NCBI GenBank assembly: GCA_029547805.1
Contig: JAKPOP010000010.1
Coordinates: 1-64,000, forward strand
Reading direction: 5' to 3'
Source: Deltaproteobacteria bacterium
GTDB taxonomy: Bacteria; Myxococcota_A; UBA9042; DTJE01
Length of the DNA: 64,000 nt
Shown in pieces: positions 57,432-64,000 of the stretch. Made by a program: the position numbers and the translations under genes. The notes under the pieces were generated by a model, which saw only the letters and a list, made by a program, of their open reading frames with translations, had not been told where the DNA came from and ran no database searches. Each line of letters opens with the position of its first letter. Position 1 is the stretch's first letter.

Positions 57432-60400
57432 CTACTGCGCCTGTTCCAGGATCCGGAACTCGACGCGACGGTTCTTCTGAGCGTCCTCGTCGGTCTTCTC
57501 GGGTTTCACGACCGGGCGGCTCATGCCGTAACCGACGCTGGTGAGGCGGCTGCGTTCGATGCCCCGTTCCTCCAGGGCCTTCAGCACCGAGGCCGCCCGG
57601 GCCGCCGACAGGCGCTGGTTGTAGGCGGGGCTCCCCTTCAGGTCCGTGTGGGCCTCGATCTGGACCTTGCGGATCTCGGGATGCTTCTTCAGCACGTCCG
57701 CCACCGCGTCCACGACCGGCAGGCTCCGGGACTGGATCGTTGCCTTGTCGAAGTCGAAGTAGATCACGTCCAGGATGACAATCTGCCGCCCCTCGACGCG
57801 GGCCAGTTCATCGGGGCAGCCATCCTCGTCCTGGTAGCCGTTCTTCGTCTCCGGCTCGTTGGGGCACCGGTCGTCCCGGTCCAGGATCCCGTCCTGGTCG
57901 TTGTCCGGGTCCGGGCAGCCGTCCTCGTCCTGGAATCCGTCCCGGTCCTCGGGGTCGTTCGGGCACCGATCCCGCATGTCCGGGATCCCATCCTGGTCGT
58001 TGTCCGGGTCCGGGCAACCGTCCTCGTCCTGGAATCCATCCCGGTCCTCGGGGTCATTCGGGCACTGGTCCTGCGCGTCGAGGATCCCGTCCCGATCGTT
58101 GTCCGGGTCCGGGCAACCGTCCCCATCCTCGAAGCCATCCCGGTCCTCGGGGTCGTCCGGGCACCGGTCCAGGGAATCGAGGATGCCGTCGTGGTCGCGG
58201 TCCGTCTCCTTGGGTTTCTCCGCCTCGCAGTTGCCGATGTTCAGACCCAGAAAGGCCCGCCAGTCCGGCGAGGCGTAGCCCTTCGTGAGGCCAGCGCCCG
58301 CGCCGGCCGTCAGGTCCACCATGCAGTGGGGCCGGTACCGGAGGGCCCCCAGCGCCTCGACGGGATGCTGGTTCCGGTCCGTGAGGGACCGCTCGATGCT
58401 CACGGCGCCGAAGGCCTCGGCCAGCAGTTCCAGTTTCTTCGGCACCAGGCCCACCCAGGCGCCGCCCTTCCACACCAGTTGGTCCCCGAGTTCCAGGTCA
58501 TAGAGGGTCTCGTGCTTCATGGGCCGGTAGCCCAGGTTCACCGCCAGCCCCCCCCGGGCCCACTCCAGGCCCGTGGTCAGCCACGGCGTGATCGTGACGG
58601 TGGAGGCGCCCATGTAGCGGTCAACCTCTCTCCCCGTCGGAAAGGTCAGCACCGGCGTCAGCGCGATGCTGAAGACCCGGTCCTTCGTCTGGTACATCAT
58701 GAAACGCAGGTGCAACCGCAGGTCCCCGACGCCAAAGGACCTGGGCGACGCCTCCCCGGGCAGCCCGGCACCCCGCTGCCAGGCCACCACCGGGAGCACC
58801 AGACCGATGTCCAGGAAGTCCAGCAGCGCCACGGAGCCCAACACGTGGCCCGACAACTGGTCGGAAACCACCCGGCGCAGTTGCGCATTTGCGAAGGTGC
58901 TCCGAAGCACCAGGGGGTCGTTCTGGTAGTCCAACAGAAGGCCGACGTTCCAGGACCACTGGGGGCGGGCCAGACCCTTCTGGACCGTCACCAGGTCCTG
59001 GCGAAAGGGAGACACCTCCAGGGCCTGGACGTTCACCTCCTGGGCCCGGGAGGTCATCGGAAGCCCCGCCACCAGCACCAGCGTCAGGGCCCCCAGGACC
59101 TTTCCGAGGCGCCGCCGGAACCAGAGTCCCAGGCCCACTGCCAGCAGCAGCAGTCCCCCGAAGGGGACCCGGGCAGGAGCCGAGGGGGTGGCGGAGCAGG
59201 CCCCGCCCGTCAGGGTCAGGTGGTCCGTCTGGCAGTCGTCGCCGACCCCGTCCCCGTCCCGGTCCACCTGGTCTGGATTGGCCAGCACCGGGCAGTTGTC
59301 CCGGGAGTTGGGCACCCCGTCGTCGTCCCAGTCGTCATCGCAGAGGTCCCCGATGCCGTCGCCGTCGCCGTCCGCCTGTTCGGGGTTGTAGATGCCCGGG
59401 CAGTTGTCCTGGCCCGTCGGGATCCCGTCCCGATCCGGGTCGTCCGTCCCGTCGTCGCAGGCATCCCCGATGCCGTTCCGATCCTGGTCCCCCTGGCCGG
59501 GGTTCGGGGTGCGTGGGCAGTTGTCCTGATCGTTGGGCACCCCGTCCCCATCGATGTCCGGGTCGCAGGCATCCCCGGCACCGTCCTTGTCCTGGTCCTC
59601 CTGGTAGGGGTTCCGCACGAGGGGGCAGTTGTCCTGGTCATCGGGGATCCCGTCGCCGTCCTGGTCCTGCGTCACCGGGTCGCAGGCGTCGCCGATCCCG
59701 TCCTGGTCCTCATCTGCCTGGTCGGGGTTCGCAACCCGCGGGCAGTTGTCCTGGTTGTTGAGGACCCCGTCCCCATCCCAGTCGTCATCGCAGGCATCAC
59801 CGATGCCGTCGCGGTCCAGGTCCGCCTGGCCGGAGTTCGGGACGAGGGGGCAGTTGTCCTCGTCGTCGGGGATCCCGTCACCGTCCTGGTCCTGCGTCGC
59901 CGTGTCGCAGGCGTCGCCGATCCCGTCCTGGTCCTGGTCTGCCTGGTCCGGGTTCGCGACTCGCGGACAGTTGTCCTCCCCGTTGTCGATCCCGTCGTCG
60001 TCGATGTCCGGGTCGCAGGCGTCTCCGGTTCCGTCCTCGTCCAGATCGGACTGGTCGGGGTTGTAGTTCTCGGGGCAATCATCCAGGTCGTCGGCCACCC
60101 CGTCGGAGTCCCGATCGCCCTCGCAGACGTCCCCGATCCCGTTGTCGTTCCGGTCCTCCTGACCCGGATTGAAGACCCGGGGGCAGTTGTCCTCCTCGTT
60201 GGGGATCTCGTCGTTGTCGATGTCCGGGTCACAGGCGTCTCCCAGGTTGTCGCCGTCCAGATTCGCCTGGTCCTCGTTGGGTTCCCGGGGACAGTTGTCG
60301 GACTGGTTCAGCACGCCGTCGTTGTCGATGTCCGGGTCACAGGCGTCTCCCAGGTTGTCGCCATCCAGGTTCGACTGGTCGGGGTTCGGCACCGTCCGAC

Positions 60401-63077
60401 AGTTGTCCTGCTCGTTCAGGATGCCGTCGTTGTCGATGTCCGGGTCACAGGCGTCGCCCAGGTTGTCGCCGTCCAGGTTCGCCTGGTCCGGGTTGAAGAC
60501 CTCGGGGCAGTTGTCGTCCTCGTTGGAAATGCCGTCGTCATCGGAGTCCGTCTCGCAGGCGTCCCCGATCCCGTTGTTGTTTCGATCCTCCTGATCTGGA
60601 TTGAACACCCAGGGGCAGTTGTCGACGTCGTTGGACCATCCGTCCCCGTCGATGTCCGGGTCGCAGACATCCCCCTGTCCGTCCTGGTCCAGGTCCGCCT
60701 GGTTCGGGTTCCAGTTGCGAAGACAATTGTCCAACTCGTTGACCACGCCGTCGTTGTCCCAGTCGACATCGCAGGCATCCCCAAGGCCGTCCTGATCCAC
60801 GTCTGCCTGGTCCGGGTTGGGCACCGTCACGCAGTTGTCTCGGCCATTTGGAACCTCGTCCCCATCGATGTCCGGGTCGCAGGCATCCCCCAGCCCGTCC
60901 CGGTCCAGGTCCGCATGATCCGGATTGGGAACCGTCGGGCAGTTGTCGTCCTCGTTCGGGAGCCCGTCCCCGTCCAGATCCGGGTCGCAGGCGTCGCCCA
61001 GGCGGTCGTCATCAGTGTTCCGCTGATCGGCGTTGGCCACCGTCGGGCAGTTGTCCTCCCCGTTCGGGACCCCATCCCCGTCGACATCGTCGTCGCAGGC
61101 ATCCCCAAACCCGTCTCGATCCAGGTTTGCCTGGTCCGGGTTGGGAACCGTCGGACAGTTGTCGGACTCGTTGTACCAGCCGTCGTTGTCCAGGTCCAGG
61201 TCGCAGGCATCCCCTTGGCCGTCGTCGTCCAGGTCGGCCTGGTCCGGGTTGGGGACCGTCGGGCAGTTGTCGACCTCGTTGTACCAGCCGTCGTTGTCCA
61301 GATCCGGGTCGCAGGCATCCCCCAGCCCGTCTCGATCCAGGTCGGTCTGGTCAGGATTCGGAACCTCGATGCAGTTGTCCTCGTCGTCGGGAACGCCGTC
61401 GTTGTCCCAGTCGTTGTCGCAGGCATCCCCCAACCCGTCCAGATCCCGGTCCTCCTGGCCGGGGTTCGGAGTCAGCACGCAGTTGTCCTGATCGTCGAGA
61501 ATCCCATCCCCGTCGGAGTCCGGCACCAGGTCGGTGGGCTGAGGACCCGAAAGCCCATCGTCCCCGTCCGACAGCCACGTCCCCTCGGGAGCGCCGGCCT
61601 CCCCCGTTGCCACGATGAAGGCCTGATTCCGGACGACCCCCGGAACCGTGCCCAGGAAGACCGCCCGGAACGTGACCGTCGTCGACTCCCCGATCTCCAG
61701 GCGTCCCCCCTGGACCGCATCGGCACCCGTTCCCAGCCGGAAGGTCAGCAGGCGGCCGACAGGGTCCCAGTCGCCCTGGTCATCGCCGGCGGCATCGGTC
61801 AGGCTGCCGGCATTGGGTCCCGACACGATGGCCAGCGATCCCGGGACCAGGTCCAGTCCCGGCGCCAGGGAATCCCGCAGCACCACGCCCAGGGCCACGT
61901 CGTTGCCCAGATTGCGAGTGGCGATCGTGTACTCCAGTTCGTCGCCGGGCTGGAGCAGGCCCCCGTTCAGGTCCGTCACCGTCTTCGACGTGGCGGTGAA
62001 ATCGGGCCGGTAGGTGGAGATCGACGTCACGAACCCGCCCAGCAGATACACATCCTGGGTGCTGGTGGCCCGGATCACCGCGGACGTGTCCCCGGGAGCG
62101 ACCAGGGGCTTCACGTTCACCACGTCGAGATCGACCCCTGACATGCTGCCCAGGCTGCCCGCCATCTGGGGGAGGTCACCAGCAACCGACACGGGGACTC
62201 CCAGCCAGGTCCGGGTGCTGTTGAAGAAGTCATCGGATCCCGCCAGGCCGTCGTCCAGATACGTCCCGTTGAAGGCGAGCCGGTCCCCGCTGATCCCGTT
62301 GTCGCCCTCGAAGGCCACCACTCCCAGTTTGGCGTCGTAGCCGGCGTTGGGCACCAGGAAACCCGAGAGGTTGGCCACGGCGGTCGTGTTCTGGTCCACC
62401 AGGTCGAACCCCTCGAAGATCGCCAGGTTCCGCAGCGGATCGGTCGGATCCTGGTAGATCACCACCATCCACCAGGCGGCGTAGTGGGTCTCCTCCGTGA
62501 CGCCGTTCACCGCCGCCGCCTCGACGCCGCTGACCCGGTAGGCCCCGATGCCGTGCTGCTGCACGAAGGCGGTGACGTCCGCGGCGGACTGGTAGAAGCT
62601 CCGGGTCGACGAGGGCTGGGTGACGAACCAGGACTGGTCCGCCTCGACCGCCATGACCCCTCCGTCCGCCGGGAACTCGAGGGTCGCCGTCGTGTCCGCG
62701 CTGGATCGAAAGGCGCTCCAGTAGAGCCGCGCATGGACCACCTCCGCTGCCGGAGGCAGGCCCAGCACCGCGGTGGAACGAGCCTGGGCGACCGCCACGG
62801 CGGTGCTGGCGGTGGCCTGGCCGTTCGCCGGGCTGTCCGATCGCCACAGGACGTCGATGCCCGTATCGCTCGTGTTGGTCCCGCAGTCCCCGACCGATCC
62901 GACCACCGGCAGCGGGACGCTGGCCCGGCAGTCATACCCGATCGTGTTCCCGATCAACGCGAAGTCCCCGTTCAGGTCCGCCTGATACCTCAGCACGGGA
63001 GACGCCAGTGCCCCCGGGATCGCCCATGCCAGCAGAACCAGTCCCATCACCGCCCATTGGCCAATGTCCTTTTTCAT
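57432..63077 (-). CDS. Giant surface protein: DUF11 / TSP3 array / MYXO-CTERM-like anchor fused to an OmpA-barrel protein
   Basis: 1881 residues from ATG 63077 (GGAGG upstream) with a signal peptide (MKKDIGQWAVMGLVLLAWAIPGALA). Domains: secreted beta region (about 26-360), DUF11-like repeat (about 362-475), 21 thrombospondin type 3 repeats (520-1285), then GGAC (C1294) - GGLLLLAVGLGLW - FRRR, a MYXO-CTERM-like tail. The frame does not stop. It continues at once with LGKVLGALTLVLVAGLPMTSRAQ, a signal peptide with a cut site after A1345. Then come a beta barrel (about 1350-1610), four shorter calcium repeats (1625-1757) and an OmpA peptidoglycan-binding domain (1764-1881, HTDLKGSPAYNQRLSAARA). 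It reads as two exported proteins joined head to tail. Confidence 0.9.
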   Translation of the reverse strand: MKKDIGQWAVMGLVLLAWAIPGALASPVLRYQADLNGDFALIGNTIGYDCRASVPLPVVGSVGDCGTNTSDTGIDVLWRSDSPANGQATASTAVAVAQARSTAVLGLPPAAEVVHARLYWSAFRSSADTTATLEFPADGGVMAVEADQSWFVTQPSSTRSFYQSAADVTAFVQQHGIGAYRVSGVEAAAVNGVTEETHYAAWWMVVIYQDPTDPLRNLAIFEGFDLVDQNTTAVANLSGFLVPNAGYDAKLGVVAFEGDNGISGDRLAFNGTYLDDGLAGSDDFFNSTRTWLGVPVSVAGDLPQMAGSLGSMSGVDLDVVNVKPLVAPGDTSAVIRATSTQDVYLLGGFVTSISTYRPDFTATSKTVTDLNGGLLQPGDELEYTIATRNLGNDVALGVVLRDSLAPGLDLVPGSLAIVSGPNAGSLTDAAGDDQGDWDPVGRLLTFRLGTGADAVQGGRLEIGESTTVTFRAVFLGTVPGVVRNQAFIVATGEAGAPEGTWLSDGDDGLSGPQPTDLVPDSDGDGILDDQDNCVLTPNPGQEDRDLDGLGDACDNDWDNDGVPDDEDNCIEVPNPDQTDLDRDGLGDACDPDLDNDGWYNEVDNCPTVPNPDQADLDDDGQGDACDLDLDNDGWYNESDNCPTVPNPDQANLDRDGFGDACDDDVDGDGVPNGEDNCPTVANADQRNTDDDRLGDACDPDLDGDGLPNEDDNCPTVPNPDHADLDRDGLGDACDPDIDGDEVPNGRDNCVTVPNPDQADVDQDGLGDACDVDWDNDGVVNELDNCLRNWNPNQADLDQDGQGDVCDPDIDGDGWSNDVDNCPWVFNPDQEDRNNNGIGDACETDSDDDGISNEDDNCPEVFNPDQANLDGDNLGDACDPDIDNDGILNEQDNCRTVPNPDQSNLDGDNLGDACDPDIDNDGVLNQSDNCPREPNEDQANLDGDNLGDACDPDIDNDEIPNEEDNCPRVFNPGQEDRNDNGIGDVCEGDRDSDGVADDLDDCPENYNPDQSDLDEDGTGDACDPDIDDDGIDNGEDNCPRVANPDQADQDQDGIGDACDTATQDQDGDGIPDDEDNCPLVPNSGQADLDRDGIGDACDDDWDGDGVLNNQDNCPRVANPDQADEDQDGIGDACDPVTQDQDGDGIPDDQDNCPLVRNPYQEDQDKDGAGDACDPDIDGDGVPNDQDNCPRTPNPGQGDQDRNGIGDACDDGTDDPDRDGIPTGQDNCPGIYNPEQADGDGDGIGDLCDDDWDDDGVPNSRDNCPVLANPDQVDRDGDGVGDDCQTDHLTLTGGACSATPSAPARVPFGGLLLLAVGLGLWFRRRLGKVLGALTLVLVAGLPMTSRAQEVNVQALEVSPFRQDLVTVQKGLARPQWSWNVGLLLDYQNDPLVLRSTFANAQLRRVVSDQLSGHVLGSVALLDFLDIGLVLPVVAWQRGAGLPGEASPRSFGVGDLRLHLRFMMYQTKDRVFSIALTPVLTFPTGREVDRYMGASTVTITPWLTTGLEWARGGLAVNLGYRPMKHETLYDLELGDQLVWKGGAWVGLVPKKLELLAEAFGAVSIERSLTDRNQHPVEALGALRYRPHCMVDLTAGAGAGLTKGYASPDWRAFLGLNIGNCEAEKPKETDRDHDGILDSLDRCPDDPEDRDGFEDGDGCPDPDNDRDGILDAQDQCPNDPEDRDGFQDEDGCPDPDNDQDGIPDMRDRCPNDPEDRDGFQDEDGCPDPDNDQDGILDRDDRCPNEPETKNGYQDEDGCPDELARVEGRQIVILDVIYFDFDKATIQSRSLPVVDAVADVLKKHPEIRKVQIEAHTDLKGSPAYNQRLSAARAASVLKALEERGIERSRLTSVGYGMSRPVVKPEKTDEDAQKNRRVEFRILEQAQ
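57808..58202 (-). repeat. Four TSP3-like repeats before the OmpA domain
   Basis: Four units of 31-32 codons of the form DNDxDGIxDxxDxCPNDPEDRDGFQDEDGCPDP, nearly identical at the DNA level. They link the barrel to the peptidoglycan-binding domain; the acidic residues bind calcium in the family. Confidence 0.9.
59224..61520 (-). repeat. Array of 21 thrombospondin type 3 repeats
   Basis: Units of about 36 codons (108 bases), consensus DNCPxVPNPDQADxDxDGxGDACDxDxDxDGxxN, 21 by count. Three consecutive units (about 60220-60540) share LDGDNLGDACDPDIDN almost base for base, marking recent duplication. Expected to form a calcium-stiffened rod. The high copy similarity makes assembly length uncertain. 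Confidence 0.9.
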
Positions 63078-63280
63078 CCTCGCCTCCCAAGAATCGTTTT
63101 CATTTCCGAAGGACTCCGCGGCCTTCGAGTCCGTCTTCGATCCCCATGCTCCAGGACGTGTCAATAGTGTTCCAGAAAGTAGAGCATCTGTAAACCTCTC
63201 CCCAAAAATTCCCTTGTCGCCACGCGCTCCTGTTGGGGCCTCGGTTGGGATATCCTCGGCTCGGCCTCGGAGGGACGACC

Positions 63281-64000
63281 GTGATCCGGGTCTCGGGACT
63301 GCGACTGCCACCGGATGCGGACCCGGACCAGGTCCGCCGGGCCGCCGCCAGGACCCTGGGTGTCGGCGTCCATCGCCTGGGGACCTGGCGTCTGGTCCGG
63401 CGATCCGTCGATGCCCGCCGGGGATCACTGGCAGTGGTCTGGACCATCGACCTCGAGGTCCCGGACGAGGAGGCGGTCCTCCGGCGGGCAGGACCCGGGG
63501 TTGCCCGTACGCCCGATGCCCGGTATCGCCCTCCCCAGCCCGGGGCGGCCCCATTGCCCCACCGACCGGTCATCGTGGGCACGGGTCCGGCGGGTCTCTT
63601 CGCGGGCCTGCTGCTGGCCGAGGCGGGGTTTCGGCCCATCCTGCTGGAGCGGGGGGACCCGGTGGAGGACCGGGTCCGGGCCGTGGCGCGGTTCTGGGCC
63701 TCCGGGGACCTGGACCCCGAGTCCAACGTCCAGTTCGGGGAGGGAGGTGCCGGGACCTTCAGCGACGGGAAACTGACCACCCGCATCCAGGACCCTCGCT
63801 GCGCCTTCGTTCTGGAGGCGATGGTCCAGGCCGGGGCCCCGGCGGAGATCGCCTGGTCCTGGCAGCCCCACGTGGGCACGGACCGACTCCGTGAGGTGGT
63901 GAGGCACCTACGGGAACGACTGCTGCGCCTGGGAGCCGAGGTGCGGTTCCGCCACCGGGTGACCGACCTCGTGGTGGCCGAAGACCGGATCCAGGGGGTC
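63281..64000 (+). CDS. FAD-dependent dehydrogenase, COG2509 type (partial, 3' end cut by the window)
   Basis: At least 240 residues from a GTG at 63281, with GGAGGG seven bases upstream. An N-terminal small alpha/beta domain (MIRVSGLRLPPDADPDQVRRAAAR...) is followed by the dinucleotide site VIVGTGPAGLFAGLLLAEAG at about 105-125. The family signature DPESNVQFGEGGAGTFSDGKLTTRI at about 147-172 follows. This is the uncharacterised FAD-dependent dehydrogenase group. Substrate unknown. The frame is open to the edge. It is divergent from the giant surface-protein gene. Confidence 0.9.
   Translation, partial: MIRVSGLRLPPDADPDQVRRAAARTLGVGVHRLGTWRLVRRSVDARRGSLAVVWTIDLEVPDEEAVLRRAGPGVARTPDARYRPPQPGAAPLPHRPVIVGTGPAGLFAGLLLAEAGFRPILLERGDPVEDRVRAVARFWASGDLDPESNVQFGEGGAGTFSDGKLTTRIQDPRCAFVLEAMVQAGAPAEIAWSWQPHVGTDRLREVVRHLRERLLRLGAEVRFRHRVTDLVVAEDRIQGV

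Noticed and set aside
57183-62141. A very long open frame on the plus strand, opposite the giant surface-protein gene
   Set aside because: It is the antisense frame of the TSP3 repeats. Asp/Gly/Asn codons read backwards give Val/Ile/Pro-rich stop-free sequence. No start signal or domain was found.

Overview
The window is a gene-dense, GC-rich bacterial chromosome segment. Its character is deltaproteobacterial, most likely Myxococcota or a close relative. I infer this from several signs: large lipoproteins made of cysteine-rich CDDG repeats, two MYXO-CTERM-like sorting tails (Cys, hydrophobic segment, Arg cluster), thrombospondin type 3 (TSP3) / OmpA surface proteins, a PEGA-domain protein with an Ala/Pro spacer, and GAF/HD-GYP signalling. 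No mobile element, CRISPR array, prophage or rRNA gene was seen. The core genes (infC-rpmI-rplT-ihfA, the TCA genes, murB, ribF) look like stable chromosome.

Layout. 1-11.4 kb: three secreted Cys-rich repeat proteins on the minus strand surround a plus-strand Slt70-like lytic transglycosylase; the middle one carries a C-terminal domain that looks like the BPI/LBP (TULIP) lipid-binding fold. 11.4-15.4 kb: a GAF-GAF-HD-GYP phosphodiesterase diverges from manC (GDP-mannose synthesis) and a degenerate YchF-like protein. 15.5-21.5 kb: envelope genes, namely an outer-membrane barrel, an exported MsrB, a HEHGH metallopeptidase-like protein with a sorting tail, and a coupled large lipoprotein. 21.6-24.3 kb: thiolase and phosphomannomutase. 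24.3-41.6 kb: a central-carbon island. sucA-sucB-lpdA run on the plus strand and converge on a minus-strand series: a malate synthase / isocitrate lyase / hemerythrin-like fusion, a degenerate isocitrate dehydrogenase paralogue, acnA, gltA and icd. An aspartase-type lyase diverges from sucA. 41.8-45.7 kb: 4-hydroxyphenylpyruvate dioxygenase, murB and an nfeD-qmcA pair. 45.7-51 kb: two coupled kelch-type proteins and a PEGA protein. 51.1-55 kb: tRNA-Val, infC-rpmI-rplT-ihfA-merR, a cytochrome P460-like lipoprotein, rpsU and ribF. 55-63.1 kb: a HEAT/two-TM coupled pair, an AMIN-like protein and an 1881-residue surface protein. The right edge cuts an FAD-dependent dehydrogenase.

How the genes work together. 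The island covers citrate synthesis to succinyl-CoA plus the glyoxylate bypass, and the bypass enzymes are joined in one polypeptide with a predicted di-iron domain. The icd product carries a four-cysteine insertion beside its substrate-binding loop, and a second IDH-like gene has lost catalytic residues, so flux at the isocitrate branch point may be controlled by unusual means (inference). The most striking surface gene reads straight from a MYXO-CTERM-like anchor into a signal-peptide-like segment and an OmpA barrel, as if two exported proteins were made as one polyprotein.

Limits: all family calls come from reading motifs by eye. Starts were chosen from Shine-Dalgarno spacing and signal peptides. 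Promoters and operators are sequence-only candidates.
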